Source: Shewanella corallii (GTDB taxonomy: Bacteria; Pseudomonadota; Gammaproteobacteria; Enterobacterales; Shewanellaceae). From it: DNA of 64,000 nt. Shown here in pieces: positions 23,961 through 33,974 of this stretch. The stretch spans positions 248,001 through 312,000 of the forward strand of contig NZ_JAKIKT010000002.1 of the NCBI RefSeq assembly GCF_023349125.1, in the 5' to 3' direction. The notes beneath the pieces were generated by a model that saw nothing but the letters and a program-made list of their open reading frames with translations, was not told the DNA's origin and did not search any database. The translations under genes and the position numbers were made by a program. The first letter of the stretch is position 1. Every line of letters begins with the position of its first letter.

Positions 23961-26135
23961 CTAGTTTATGACCGGATGTCTGAGCAACATCACATCACGC
24001 TGGGGATAGTCAGTCAGTGTCATCAGCAGTCTGTCTCTTCCTGGGATATAGCTCATGGTGCCAAAGCTACTGAGAAAACTGGAAGGTAACCGCAATACGC
24101 CTTTACTGGTATTGGATTCTCGGTCCAGCGCACTGACCATATACTGCCGACTACTGAGTCTTTCTTTGAAATACACATGGGTTTCAGTGGCCGTCCAATT
24201 GAACTTGTCTGACAGCACCACACCTTTGGGCGCGTTGCCCCAATTGACTCCCGACCCCCTTCCCCGCAACAACGCCACAGGTTGAGGCAACTTGTTACCT
24301 GAACTGAGAGCGGCTTCATAAGCCTGAATATCCAGTTGCCAGAGGCCATTTACATCATCACGGCTAAAGATCAATTCCCTGTCCCCCACCACCTGACCCC
24401 GGACGAAATCCAACTCCTCAATAACCAGAGGGGCCTTGCCATCAAAGGTGAATTTCACCATGGCATCATTGACCGATGAGTAGATGGCTTTATCACCCTG
24501 ACCCCAGAACAGACGGGTATGATTGGAATAGGGAGAAGAGATCACTCCAAGCTCTCCCGATGCCAGATCCAGCACATGGATTTGATTTCCCTCATTCATC
24601 TCGTCGGGGGCAATAAAGGCGATCTTCTTGCCATCGGCCGACCAGCGTGGAAACAGTGCCCGCCTCTCCATCACGGTATGTTGAATGCGATTACGCCCTT
24701 TGCTGTCGGAACTCCAAATCTCGTTGAACCCGGTTTCGTTGGAGGTATAGACCACGCGACCGGTTACCGGAGAGTAGTCTGGCAATCTTTGGCTGTAGCC
24801 AGAGTAAAACAGAGGATAGGGAGTCTGAGGTATCTTTTCATCCAGATCCATATAGGCCACATCATACTGACGAGCGTAGGAGCTATATACCAGCTCATCA
24901 CTGCCAGGAATAAAACTCGGATAACTTACTCCCTGAACATCAAGGTCAGTCACTTTCTGGCTGGTCATATCCAGGTGGAAACCGCGCCTGACACCTGAGC
25001 TTTCCACACCAAAGACCAATTGCCTCGCATCGTGATGCCAGGTCAGGCCTCTAATATCCTCCATCCCCTGAGTCAGGGCTTTCTCGACCCCAGTGCTACG
25101 CTCGTACAAAAAGATATCTTCAGAGATATTGCTTAATCGCCTCGCCACGGCGATATAACGGCCATCTGTACTGTAGGCCAGATCTCTGGCACTGCCGCTA
25201 CACTCTTCAACACAACTGATTTTCTCAGGTACGGCATCATTCTGGTCAAGCCGGAGTCGGTAGACCTCATCCCGGCGCTCACCAGACATTCGGTGAATAT
25301 AAGCCAGCTCTTTACCATCAGGCGAGATATCCAGAGCGGCTCTGCGGGTGTTACAGGCTGTCAGAAACCTCAGATGACCTGTGCTTACAGTCATCTCTGT
25401 AAAGAAACAACGACCGTCCTCAGCCCTTCTGCTGGGAAAATAGAGTGATTCTCCATCAGGATGCCACACCGCTCTGTACTCATTGGAATCACGGGAGGTC
25501 AAACGCCTGGCAACAGCGTCTTCCTGCTCCATATCTTTAATAAAGAGGCTGTAGTTCCCTCCCTGGCTTGATGCGCCATATACCAGATATTTGCCATCGG
25601 GAGACACTTTGGGAAACCGCTCAGAACCATCGTCCCGGGTTAGGTACTTAAGCTCTGCAGCGCCGGGCTCTGCCGCTCCGGTAAACAGCCACCAGCTCAT
25701 CAAACACAACAGTAAAGTTCCTGCCGTGCCAATGCTCCAGCTGAGGTAGCGAAATCTGCGGTAGCTGACTTCAACTGGCTCCTCATCCTGCTCACTCACC
25801 TCATCAAAAACCGGTGCCACCAGCAGCCGATAACCAGCCTTACGCACAGTTTCAATGACTGTGTCCTGCCCCAGAGGCTCCAACTGCTGCCTCAGGTGCC
25901 AAATCGCGTTGGTCAGGGCCTTACTGCCGACATACTCGTTACCATCCCAAACCGACTCGATGAGTTGTTCACGGGTAACAACGCCGGGGTATCCCAGCGC
26001 AAGTTGCGCAAGCACTTCGATAAACTTGGGCTGCAGTGACAACTTCTCCTGCCCTTCGAAGCAAATACTGTTATCGGACAAATCGACACGACAATGACCG
26101 AGATTGAAATTGGTTGTTTTTATATTTGTTTCCAT
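23961..26135 (-). CDS. CadC-like membrane regulator: winged helix, one TM, TolB-type propeller
   Basis: 724 residues from ATG 26135 (GTG 26141 two codons upstream is also possible; neither has a clear Shine-Dalgarno). Residues ~10-105 are an OmpR-type winged helix (LSLQPKFIEVLAQLA, GVVTREQLIESVWDG, SKALTNAIWHLRQQL, ETVRKAGYRLL). One transmembrane helix lies near 134-153. The rest is a periplasmic beta-propeller of TolB/PD40-like blades (FPKVSPDGKYLVYGA, RAALDISPDGKELAYI, FPRWSADGKKIAFIA). Such proteins regulate directly from the membrane without phosphorylation. It is divergent from the S9 peptidase/phosphatase pair, which it probably controls; the ligand is unknown. Confidence 0.85.
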   Translation of the reverse strand: METNIKTTNFNLGHCRVDLSDNSICFEGQEKLSLQPKFIEVLAQLALGYPGVVTREQLIESVWDGNEYVGSKALTNAIWHLRQQLEPLGQDTVIETVRKAGYRLLVAPVFDEVSEQDEEPVEVSYRRFRYLSWSIGTAGTLLLCLMSWWLFTGAAEPGAAELKYLTRDDGSERFPKVSPDGKYLVYGASSQGGNYSLFIKDMEQEDAVARRLTSRDSNEYRAVWHPDGESLYFPSRRAEDGRCFFTEMTVSTGHLRFLTACNTRRAALDISPDGKELAYIHRMSGERRDEVYRLRLDQNDAVPEKISCVEECSGSARDLAYSTDGRYIAVARRLSNISEDIFLYERSTGVEKALTQGMEDIRGLTWHHDARQLVFGVESSGVRRGFHLDMTSQKVTDLDVQGVSYPSFIPGSDELVYSSYARQYDVAYMDLDEKIPQTPYPLFYSGYSQRLPDYSPVTGRVVYTSNETGFNEIWSSDSKGRNRIQHTVMERRALFPRWSADGKKIAFIAPDEMNEGNQIHVLDLASGELGVISSPYSNHTRLFWGQGDKAIYSSVNDAMVKFTFDGKAPLVIEELDFVRGQVVGDRELIFSRDDVNGLWQLDIQAYEAALSSGNKLPQPVALLRGRGSGVNWGNAPKGVVLSDKFNWTATETHVYFKERLSSRQYMVSALDRESNTSKGVLRLPSSFLSSFGTMSYIPGRDRLLMTLTDYPQRDVMLLRHPVIN

Positions 26136-26352
26136 TTTCACAATCTGAGGTTCTGGCTTTCATCATTTATGGTAAACAATTAATTTACATAAGAATAGAG
26201 AATAAATAGAGGTTGAAACAAGACAGAAACGAGGGTAGCGGGATTGCTGCCTGTGGGAGGATCAATTACAAGGAACTGGCAGACTGGAACAAGCTGATGA
26301 ATATCAAGCAGATTTCAGTTCTCTGTCAGGAAAATTTAAGAAGGATTTCTCT

Positions 26353-28782
26353 ATGCGCGGTACTCCCTGGCTACTGGCCACTCTGTTACTCTTCAGTCAA
26401 CTGAGCTGGTCATCTGACGGTTATCAACTTCCCCCGGACAACCTGCAACAGGTGGTAGAGCAGACCAGCGGTCCAGTCACCATGCTGTCTCCTGACAAAC
26501 GCTGGATGGCCGTGATGGGACCGACGCCAGCACCTTCCATCAGTGAATTAGCCCGCAATGAAGTGCGTCTTGGTGGCCTGCGTATAGACCCTGAACGGCT
26601 TACCCCGAGTCGAGTATCACGCCAATACGAATCATTGGTGATGATTCCATTATTCCAGAGCGATAAAGTGATCCAACTGGATATCCAGCTTCCGGAAGGG
26701 ATCACTTATATCTCAGGCAGATTCTCTCCCGACAATCGCTTTTTCTCTTTTGCCGGATTGAATGAACAGGGGGCCTATCTCTACCTGTATGAACTGGAAT
26801 CGCAAAAGCTGACCAAGCTGAAAAATGCCCGGCTCAATGCCACAATCAGCAGTCGTTATCAGTGGCTGGCTGACAGCAGCGCCATTCTGTTCAGACAGGC
26901 CACCAAGAGCAATACAGATGCTCGCCACGATGTTAAGGCCGGTCCTGTCCCCCTTATCAAGAGTACAGGCCAACAAAAGACCCCGCGCCGTACCTATCAG
27001 GATCTGTTGAAAACCCCGGCTGATGCCGACTACTTCCAGGCTCTGACCCTGAGCCAACCCGCTTTGGTAACGCCTGGGGGCAAACTGACCAAAATAGGTA
27101 AGCCAGGCGTTTACGGCACTGTCAGTCTTTCTCCGGACAACCGTTTCCTGCTGCTGACCAGATTGGCAGCACCATTCTCCTACCGGGTGAAATACTATGA
27201 CTTTGCTAAAGAAGTGGTGGTAATCAAGCTGGCAGATCAGAGCGAGAAAGTCGTGGCACTGCAATCCAGTGGTGAAATCCGCCCGTCCGGACCTGACTCT
27301 GTCACACCAGGAAAGCGCAGTTTCAGCTGGCACCCTGCCAAAGCTGCGTCTTTGGTATGGCTGCAAAGTGCAGATAATGGCGACAGCAAGCAGAAAGCCA
27401 GGCTCAGAGACGAACTGTACCAACAGGATGCTCCATTTGCTGAACAGCCAACCAAAATAGTTGCCACTCCCTGGCGGATAACGGCGGTCGACTGGATAAA
27501 TGAGACCAGTGCGCTAATCACACAACGAAGCCGTAAACAGCAAAAGCTGCGTCTCAGTCTGCTGCAGGATAATGCCTTAACTCAGTGGCATGAAAGAGGC
27601 CTTCGTGACAGCTACAAACACCCGGGTACCCTGCATAAAGCCCTCAACAGTTTCGGTAAGCGCACCCTGGCATTTGATAGCGGAAAACTGCTGCATTACG
27701 GTTTGGGCGCGTCAGATGCAGGCTATCAACCTTTCCTTAAACGGACCCAAATTAACAATGGCGACAGCCAGCTACTCTGGGAAACCCGGAGTGACAAATA
27801 CCAAAGGGTTAAATATGTTCTCAATGAGCAGCCACTTGAGTTGATTATCAGCAGTGAAACCAAATCTGCTGCCCCCTCCATTCACCATCTGAATGTGGAC
27901 ACAGGTGAATCCCGCTTACTGTATCAAAGCCCGGACAGACTGAGCGCCTTCAAAGATGTTCAAAAGCAATTGGTTAACTTTACCCGCAACGACGGTCTGG
28001 AGCTGTCCGGCACCCTGTATTTGCCGGCAGGATACCAAACCAGCCAGGGGCCATTGCCGGTGATCATGTGGGCCTATCCCAGAGAGTTTAAAGACAAGTC
28101 CGTCGCCTCTCAGGTGGCCTACTCCCCCAACCAATATCTGAAGATTAGTCCCCGCAGTCCAATTGCATTGGTCTCTCAGGGTTACGCCGTGTTTGACAGA
28201 GTCGCCATGCCAGTTATCGGTGAAGGCAAAAGCAAACCCAATGACACCTTCAGAGAGCAACTGGTTGCCAATGCCAGCGCCGCCATCGACAAGCTGGTTG
28301 CTATGGGCGTCGCCGACAGAAACCGGATAGCCATTGGTGGCCATTCATATGGCGCCTTTATGGTGGCCAACCTGCTGGCTCACTCAGATCTTTTTGCCGC
28401 AGGCATCGCCCGCAGTGGTGCCTATAACCGCACCCTTACCCCCTTTGGATTCCAGAACGAAGAGCGAAACTTCTGGCAGGCAACCAGTCTGTACAAAGAA
28501 ATGTCTCCCTTCACCCATGCCGACAAAATCGACGAGCCAATCCTGCTTATCCATGGTGAGATGGATTCCAACTCAGGTACTTACCCCATGCAGTCCGATC
28601 GCCTGTTCAATGCCATCGCGGGTCTTGGAGGCACAGCAAAACTGGTAATCTTGCCCTGGGAAAGCCACAGCTATAAAGCCAAAGAGTCACTCAACCACCT
28701 GTTGTGGGAACAGCTTAACTGGCTGGACACTTACCTTAAGCCAACGTCCGTGGCAGATACAGCAGAGGAAACCCCACTATGA
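26353..28782 (+). CDS. Exported S9-family (prolyl oligopeptidase-like) serine peptidase
   Basis: 809 residues with an N-terminal signal peptide (MRGTPWLLATLLLFSQLSWSS). A seven-bladed propeller region (~40-560) contains several 'LSPDNRF'-type blade motifs. A C-terminal alpha/beta hydrolase domain follows. The catalytic triad is readable: S665 in GGHSYGAFM, D738 in HGEMDSNSG, H772 in PWESHSY. The layout and the NEERNFWQATSLYKEMSP segment recall the glutamyl-endopeptidase-like branch of S9. Predicted to cleave short peptides in the periplasm or outside. Overlaps the phosphatase gene by 4 nt (ATGA). AAGGAT precedes the ATG. Confidence 0.88.
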   Translation: MRGTPWLLATLLLFSQLSWSSDGYQLPPDNLQQVVEQTSGPVTMLSPDKRWMAVMGPTPAPSISELARNEVRLGGLRIDPERLTPSRVSRQYESLVMIPLFQSDKVIQLDIQLPEGITYISGRFSPDNRFFSFAGLNEQGAYLYLYELESQKLTKLKNARLNATISSRYQWLADSSAILFRQATKSNTDARHDVKAGPVPLIKSTGQQKTPRRTYQDLLKTPADADYFQALTLSQPALVTPGGKLTKIGKPGVYGTVSLSPDNRFLLLTRLAAPFSYRVKYYDFAKEVVVIKLADQSEKVVALQSSGEIRPSGPDSVTPGKRSFSWHPAKAASLVWLQSADNGDSKQKARLRDELYQQDAPFAEQPTKIVATPWRITAVDWINETSALITQRSRKQQKLRLSLLQDNALTQWHERGLRDSYKHPGTLHKALNSFGKRTLAFDSGKLLHYGLGASDAGYQPFLKRTQINNGDSQLLWETRSDKYQRVKYVLNEQPLELIISSETKSAAPSIHHLNVDTGESRLLYQSPDRLSAFKDVQKQLVNFTRNDGLELSGTLYLPAGYQTSQGPLPVIMWAYPREFKDKSVASQVAYSPNQYLKISPRSPIALVSQGYAVFDRVAMPVIGEGKSKPNDTFREQLVANASAAIDKLVAMGVADRNRIAIGGHSYGAFMVANLLAHSDLFAAGIARSGAYNRTLTPFGFQNEERNFWQATSLYKEMSPFTHADKIDEPILLIHGEMDSNSGTYPMQSDRLFNAIAGLGGTAKLVILPWESHSYKAKESLNHLLWEQLNWLDTYLKPTSVADTAEETPL

Positions 28783-30095
28783 AAAAATCAGTGATTCAGG
28801 CCCTGTTACTGGCCTGCTGTGGCATTGCTGCAACCGCATCGGCCAGGCAACCCCAAAATATTATCTTCCTGATAGGTGATGGTATGGGCCCAGCCTACAC
28901 CACGGCATATCGTTACTATATGGCGGAAGAAACCGGCGATGTCAGCCCCACTATTTTTGACGACTTGCTCACTGGTATGGCTGGCACCTATCCGGACGAC
29001 GAGACCCGGGTCACGGATTCGGCTGCATCAGCCACAGCACTGGCCACAGGCCGTAAAACCTACAATGGCGCCATCGGCATAGACAGGGACCACAGGCATT
29101 TACCCAGCCTGCTCAGCGAAGCCAAATCCAGGGGATACACCACAGGGATAGTCGTCACTTCACAAATCAATCATGCCACCCCGGCCAGCTTCCTGGCTCA
29201 TAACGAGAGTCGCAGAAATTATGATGCCATCGCAGATGATTACCTGGGAGAAGATGGCCGCTCACCCGTGGCAGATCTGCTGCTGGGAGGCGGTACCAGC
29301 TACTTTATCCGTCCGGACAATAATCTGGTCAAAGTCTTTCAGCAGCAGGGCTATCAATATCTGAATCAATATCAGGGACTGAAGCAGCTCACCATACCTG
29401 CATTGGGCCTGTTTGCTCCCAAAGGACTGGCTCCGGCACTGGGCAGTGACCATCCCCACAGGTTGGCCAACATGACAGCAGCCGCCCTAAAGGCACTGGA
29501 CCAGCAAGCCAAGCCCTATGTACTTATGATAGAAGCGAGCCAAATCGACTGGTGCGGTCATGCCAATGATATCGCCTGTGCCATGGCTGAAATGGATGAC
29601 TTTGCCCATACCATGAAACTGGTAAAAGAGTATGTGGACGCCAAAGAAGATACCCTGATGGTCGCTACCGCAGATCACTCCACTGGTGGCCTGACACTGG
29701 GTAAGCATGGTGTTTACCAGTGGAAAGGACCTGCACTCAAAAAAGTCAGTGTCATGCCGGAACAAATAGCTCAGTTGCTGAAAGAGTCTCCGGAAGATCT
29801 GGAGAATATTGTGCAGACACACACAGGCCTGACCCTCACAGCCGTTCAGCGTCCGATATTTTTACAGGCTCTGAAAGACCCCGATGACACCAATGTTGAA
29901 CAGTTGGCGCAACTGGTGAAACACCTGATAGACGAGGCAACCTATACAGGCTGGACGACATCGGGCCACGATGCCATCGATGTGCAGATCTTTGCCCACG
30001 GCCCACAGGCCGAACAGTTCCGGGGATTTATGGATAATACCCAAATTGGCAAAAAGCTGATCTCACTGCTGCAACCGATTCCGGCAGGTAGCTAA
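28779..30095 (+). CDS. Exported alkaline phosphatase (PhoA superfamily)
   Basis: 438 residues with a signal peptide (MKKSVIQALLLACCGIAATASA). The catalytic core matches PhoA-type alkaline phosphatase: metal Asp in FLIGDGMGPAY, nucleophile S81 in RVTDSAASATALATGRKT, NHATPASFLAH, and metal ligands in EASQIDWCGHANDIA and TADHSTGG. Trp replaces the usual residue before the metal-binding CGH loop, as in the cold-adapted TAB5-like branch. It would release phosphate from organic esters in the periplasm. Coupled to the S9 peptidase by an ATGA overlap, suggesting joint scavenging of peptide and phosphate nutrients. Confidence 0.93.
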   Translation: MKKSVIQALLLACCGIAATASARQPQNIIFLIGDGMGPAYTTAYRYYMAEETGDVSPTIFDDLLTGMAGTYPDDETRVTDSAASATALATGRKTYNGAIGIDRDHRHLPSLLSEAKSRGYTTGIVVTSQINHATPASFLAHNESRRNYDAIADDYLGEDGRSPVADLLLGGGTSYFIRPDNNLVKVFQQQGYQYLNQYQGLKQLTIPALGLFAPKGLAPALGSDHPHRLANMTAAALKALDQQAKPYVLMIEASQIDWCGHANDIACAMAEMDDFAHTMKLVKEYVDAKEDTLMVATADHSTGGLTLGKHGVYQWKGPALKKVSVMPEQIAQLLKESPEDLENIVQTHTGLTLTAVQRPIFLQALKDPDDTNVEQLAQLVKHLIDEATYTGWTTSGHDAIDVQIFAHGPQAEQFRGFMDNTQIGKKLISLLQPIPAGS

Positions 30096-30172
30096 AGGGT
30101 AGCGGATAGGATATCCTCTCGCCTTAATTCGGGCCCCAAAGGTTGGGCCCTGCCGGTATGAGAATCGATCCA

Positions 30173-30553
30173 ATGAGCAAGAGAACCAAATCCCTGAATG
30201 AGTTGTCTATGATGACTCCGGAAGCCCGTTACGACTTTATGGTTGATGAAATCAAAGCCCATGAAGAGATCTGGACCCTGCAGGATGCTGATGGCTGTGT
30301 CATGTTGACCACAGACGACGAAGACTGCATTCCTATGTGGCCAAGTGAAGAAGCCGCCGAAGCATGGGCAGTGGATGACTGGAAAGGTTGCGAGCCTCTG
30401 TCTGTACCGGTGAAAGACTTTCTGGAGCGTTGGGTACCTGGCATGGAAGATGACGAATTGTTGGTTGCTGCCTTCCCGGTAGAGGGCGATCTGGGTGTGG
30501 TAATCCCTCCTCACGAGCTGGAATCCCGCCTGACTTCAACCAAGCGTCACTAA
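30173..30553 (+). CDS. DUF2750 family protein
   Basis: 126-residue acidic cytosolic protein from ATG 30173 (MSKRTKSLNELSMMTPEAR...). ATG 30158 in the same frame is an alternative. It matches DUF2750 in HEEIWTLQDADGCVML, IPMWPSEEAAEAWA, the DDWKGCEPLSVPVKDFLERW block, and the terminal GVVIPPHELESRL. The family has no established function that I know of. It is followed closely by a small membrane protein gene. Confidence 0.75.
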   Translation: MSKRTKSLNELSMMTPEARYDFMVDEIKAHEEIWTLQDADGCVMLTTDDEDCIPMWPSEEAAEAWAVDDWKGCEPLSVPVKDFLERWVPGMEDDELLVAAFPVEGDLGVVIPPHELESRLTSTKRH

Positions 30554-30566
30554 CAGGACAAGCGTG

Positions 30567-30989
30567 ATGGATTACGCCCACTCTGAAGCCACTGGCATGC
30601 CCAGGCGGCTGATCGCGACGCTGGTATGCCTGTCACTGCTGGCTGTCCTTGGATTAATACAGGGCTGGCTGCCCATGTTCAATATCCTGCTCCTGCTGCT
30701 GGTATTGGGCTGCCTGGGCAAACAAAAAGCTGGTCTTATGATGCTCCGACTGCTGGGGATGACCGGATTGACTCTGTTTATCACAGGTCCTGTCATCATG
30801 CTGCAGTTGCCTGACAATCCAACCGGCATCAACCCAGCTATCGATGCCGTGATGGCGCTGCCGGACTCAGCAGTTTATGCCCTGGCCGCAGCCGGTACTC
30901 TGTTCAGTGGACTGACACTCTGGGTCGCATTCAGTGACAGGGTAAGCCGCTTTTTCAGCAGCCCTATGCGTTTTAATATTCTGGGCTGA
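30567..30989 (+). CDS. Small integral membrane protein, unknown
   Basis: 140 residues with about four hydrophobic segments (roughly 15-33, 35-50, 60-80, 105-128). No motif was recognised. The start is ATG 30567 or GTG 30564; AGGA (30555-30558) serves either. It is only 13 bp after the DUF2750 gene, so the two probably form a unit, ended by the hairpin at 31001-31028. Confidence 0.6.
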   Translation: MDYAHSEATGMPRRLIATLVCLSLLAVLGLIQGWLPMFNILLLLLVLGCLGKQKAGLMMLRLLGMTGLTLFITGPVIMLQLPDNPTGINPAIDAVMALPDSAVYALAAAGTLFSGLTLWVAFSDRVSRFFSSPMRFNILG

Positions 30990-31000
30990 CACTCAAAACA

Positions 31001-31028
31001 AAAAAGCCGTCCCAGTGGACGGCTTTTT
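31001..31028. terminator. Bidirectional terminator between the membrane protein gene and erpA
   Basis: AAAAAGCCGTCC / GGACGGCTTTTT with loop CAGT and T runs on both strands. It separates two convergent genes. Confidence 0.9.
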
Positions 31029-31044
31029 TATCAAATCTTTGCTG

Positions 31045-31395
31045 TTAAACAGAGAAGCTGGCACCACAACCACAGGTGGTGGTTGCATTCGGGTTCTTAA
31101 CAAAGAAGCGCGAACCTTCCAGACCTGAAGTGTAATCAACTTCACCGCCAACCAGATACTGCAGGCTCATGGGATCAACCACCAGCTGCACACCCTGTTT
31201 TTCCACTGTGAAGTCACCTTCGTTTACTTTTTCGTCAAAGGTGAAACCATATTGGAAGCCTGAACAGCCACCGCCGGTCACATAAACCCTTAACTTCAGG
31301 GCATCATTCTGCTCTTCTTCCAGCAGGCTTTTCACTTTCGCAGCCGCCGCATCGGTAAAGCGGATAGGCAGAGCTGCATCAGCTTGTTCAGTCAT
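31045..31395 (-). CDS. erpA: Iron-sulfur cluster insertion protein ErpA
   Basis: A-type carrier delivering [Fe-S] clusters to apoproteins such as IspG/IspH and respiratory enzymes. It has 116 residues, standard length. The three cluster cysteines are present: C44 in [11 protein letters not shown], and C108/C110 in [10 protein letters not shown]. The start overlaps the end of the DUF6776 gene by 8 nt, so translation is probably coupled. Confidence 0.97.
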   Translation of the reverse strand: MTEQADAALPIRFTDAAAAKVKSLLEEEQNDALKLRVYVTGGGCSGFQYGFTFDEKVNEGDFTVEKQGVQLVVDPMSLQYLVGGEVDYTSGLEGSRFFVKNPNATTTCGCGASFSV

Positions 31396-32191
31396 TGCTA
31401 CCTCTTACATCAGTTTGCTGTGCGGGATTATCCGTTACCTGACTGTTTTGTTCAAGTATTACCCGCGGCTCTTTTTCACCCGAGGTTAACTCAGGTACGC
31501 TGAAGGTTTGTTCAGACTCAGCCCCTTTGGTCCAGCGGCTTGCCGGAACCACCACCTTCACATTAACCCGTGCCAGATTAAAGCCTTCAGGCAAGGCAAA
31601 TTCGCTTTCCAACATCTGAAAATAGCGGAAGTTAAATGCTGGAGTGTTACCGGTCAGCGTCTTGAGGGGAATGGTTCTGGCCACGCCATCCTCAGTGCCG
31701 ATAAGACTCACTTCTACCCAGCCTTTGACCAGCTGCTTACGTTTTTCAAGCTGCATCAGAGTCAGCTCAAGGCGCTGTTTGCCGCTCTCGACTCCCGGCA
31801 GCAGCTCTGCGCTGTAGATGGCCACACCCTCGGCATTATTCTCAGGCGCCATGACGCTGCGATAGAAGTTCAGTTCACGCTGCAGTTGCTTTTCCCGGAC
31901 CAACTGATCGTTGAACATCTTTTGCATATTGTCGTTGGCCTCTTTGGCCACCACCAACTCCAGATTACGGCTGGCGAGCTCGCTTGACCTGGCCTGCAAC
32001 TCGGTTTCCAGACGGGCAATCTCCCCATCCTGAGAGACCACGGGCCGCGTATGCTCAGCACTCCAGAAGTAATGACTCAGCCCTCCCAGGACAAAAGCAA
32101 CCAGCACCAGCAGCAGGAGATACAGGGAAGATGCCCGGTATCTTCGTTCCGCCCCTTGCAGGCGGTCAGCCCAGCGATGATAATTTGACAT
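31388..32191 (-). CDS. DUF6776 family single-pass membrane protein
   Basis: 267 residues. A short cytosolic N-terminus and one transmembrane helix (~22-44) are followed by a long heptad-rich coiled coil (~55-110: [20 protein letters not shown], then [22 protein letters not shown]). A beta-rich periplasmic domain ([27 protein letters not shown]) follows. It matches the DUF6776 proteins found before erpA in Alteromonadales. Function unknown. It is divergent from the ClC gene. Confidence 0.75.
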   Translation of the reverse strand: MSNYHRWADRLQGAERRYRASSLYLLLLVLVAFVLGGLSHYFWSAEHTRPVVSQDGEIARLETELQARSSELASRNLELVVAKEANDNMQKMFNDQLVREKQLQRELNFYRSVMAPENNAEGVAIYSAELLPGVESGKQRLELTLMQLEKRKQLVKGWVEVSLIGTEDGVARTIPLKTLTGNTPAFNFRYFQMLESEFALPEGFNLARVNVKVVVPASRWTKGAESEQTFSVPELTSGEKEPRVILEQNSQVTDNPAQQTDVRGSND

Positions 32192-32229
32192 TAAAATAAC
32201 CTTAAAACTGCAAACGGCTCACTTGTAAA

Positions 32230-33939
32230 GTGCAAATAAGCTTCGAAAAACTCAAAGAAAAATCACATCAGTATCTGCGCTATGGCCTGCGGGATCAACT
32301 GTCCCAGGCGCGCACCAGTGCCCAACTTTGCGCACTTGCGCTGATCTTTGCCCTGATAGCATCCGGCGTCATATTGATGCTCAGGATTATGCTTGCCTGG
32401 AGCAACCAGCTCACCGGAGCACAAGAGCTGGATTTTACGGAGATAACTCCCGACTGGCGAGTTTTTCTGCCCTTGTTGGCAGCAATTTTGATCCGTGTAG
32501 CAGTTAAATTGGGCTCGCGCAGATACAAGCGATTGGGTATCGCCTATGTGCTGCACAGATTCAAAATGCACTATGGCAAAATTCCCCTGGCCTCAGCACC
32601 GGCTCAGTTTTTTCAGGCGTTTTTTGCCCTCGCCGGTAATTTTTCTGTCGGTCGTGAAGGGCCGGCAATCCATCTTGGCGCAGTCACCGCAAGCGTACTT
32701 GCCGAGCGCCTTAAGCTACCTGACAACAGTGTCCGCATCATGTGTGCCAGCGGTATCGCTGCAGGTATCGCGGCGACCTTCAACGCACCTCTGGCGGCGG
32801 TGATCTTTGTGTTCGAGGTCATCGTCAGGGAATATAAGATCCACTACTTCTTCCCCATTATGTTGTCAGCCATATGCGGGGCTCTTTCCAGTCAGCTGGT
32901 ATTTGGTGATATCCACGAATATGACCATATTCAGGTACTGGCCATTCCGCTGGATCAATACCCCCTGCTGGCGATAGCGGGGATCGCACTGGGCTGCGCT
33001 GCCGCAGCATTTAACCGGATACTGATTAACGTCACTGAGAAAGCCGCCAACCGTTCGTTAACCATGAGATTACTGCTGGCCGGGGCCATCACCACTGGCA
33101 TAGGCCTTGTGATGCCGCAGGCACTGGGCACCGGCGATTGGGCCATTGACGCAGCATTGAACCAAAACCCCACGCTGCTGTTTTTGCTGGCACTGCTGAT
33201 GGCAAAAGTGATCGCTACCGTTGCCGCCATTGGCCTGGGAGTGCCCGGCGGACTTATCGGCCCGTTGTATGGTATCGGCGCCATAGTAGGCACAGTTATC
33301 GCCATGGCCAGTGCAGCTCTGTTCCCTGCCCTTGCTCCTTATATTGGCCTTTATATGGTGATAGGGATGACAGCCATGATGGGAGTGAGCCTCAATGCAC
33401 CTTTGGCAGGTCTGGTTGCCCTGCTTGAGCTGACCAACGACACTAATATCATTTTGCCCGCCATGTTTGTTACCGTTATTGCTTTCCTGGTCGCCTACCG
33501 GGGTTTTCAAAGCCAATCGATATTCCTGCGCCAACTGGATTTGATGGGATTGGATTACCGGGTTCCGGTGATCAACTCCGCACTGCAGAAAACCGGTGTG
33601 CGCGCTCTGATGAACCGAAGAGTCGTGGTAGTTAACAATGATGAGTCTCTGCTGCTTGAAGTGCTGAAACGGGCCAAAGGTCGACCGGTAGTGGTTCGCA
33701 ACGAGCAGGGGGAATTTGAAAAACTCAGGCTGGAGATGCAATCCTTTGAAGGTGACGAAACCCTATACCGTCTGCCCATCAAGGGGTTGCCCGATACCGC
33801 CACCCTGCACGAAGCCTATGAAATTCTTCGCCCCAAGCGCAGTGGCGAGGTCTATATCTGGCAAGACACTCCAGACAATCTGGTGGGGGTAATCAGCTGG
33901 GCCAAGCTGCAGCAGGAGATCCGTTCAGGCAAGCTCTAA
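32230..33939 (+). CDS. ClC family chloride channel / antiporter
   Basis: Membrane chloride transporter of 569 residues with the ClC fold: about ten hydrophobic segments to residue ~425, then a ~130-residue cytosolic tail resembling a degenerate CBS pair. The gating glutamate is E143 in SVGREGPAIHLGA, and the second pore loop is GVPGGLIGPLYGIG. The first canonical loop (GSGIP) is not evident; the aligned region reads RLGIAYVLH. Start GTG at 32230; weak Shine-Dalgarno. The linkage erpA-clc-hemL is that of E. coli, but here hemL lies 8.5 kb away. Confidence 0.88.
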   Translation: MQISFEKLKEKSHQYLRYGLRDQLSQARTSAQLCALALIFALIASGVILMLRIMLAWSNQLTGAQELDFTEITPDWRVFLPLLAAILIRVAVKLGSRRYKRLGIAYVLHRFKMHYGKIPLASAPAQFFQAFFALAGNFSVGREGPAIHLGAVTASVLAERLKLPDNSVRIMCASGIAAGIAATFNAPLAAVIFVFEVIVREYKIHYFFPIMLSAICGALSSQLVFGDIHEYDHIQVLAIPLDQYPLLAIAGIALGCAAAAFNRILINVTEKAANRSLTMRLLLAGAITTGIGLVMPQALGTGDWAIDAALNQNPTLLFLLALLMAKVIATVAAIGLGVPGGLIGPLYGIGAIVGTVIAMASAALFPALAPYIGLYMVIGMTAMMGVSLNAPLAGLVALLELTNDTNIILPAMFVTVIAFLVAYRGFQSQSIFLRQLDLMGLDYRVPVINSALQKTGVRALMNRRVVVVNNDESLLLEVLKRAKGRPVVVRNEQGEFEKLRLEMQSFEGDETLYRLPIKGLPDTATLHEAYEILRPKRSGEVYIWQDTPDNLVGVISWAKLQQEIRSGKL

Positions 33940-33974
33940 CTTAAATCACAATATAAATCATAACCTTACCTACT

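Noticed and set aside
26312..26329. Pho-box-like pair (ATTTCAG-TTCT-CTGTCAG) before the S9 peptidase/phosphatase operon
   Set aside because: Only 5/7 and 6/7 matches, and it lies about 25-40 bp from the start codon, too close to place a -10, a transcript start and the Shine-Dalgarno downstream of it.
30131..30150. GGGCCC...GGGCCC hairpin after the alkaline phosphatase gene as a terminator
   Set aside because: The stem has a bulge and no T run follows, so termination is not supported.
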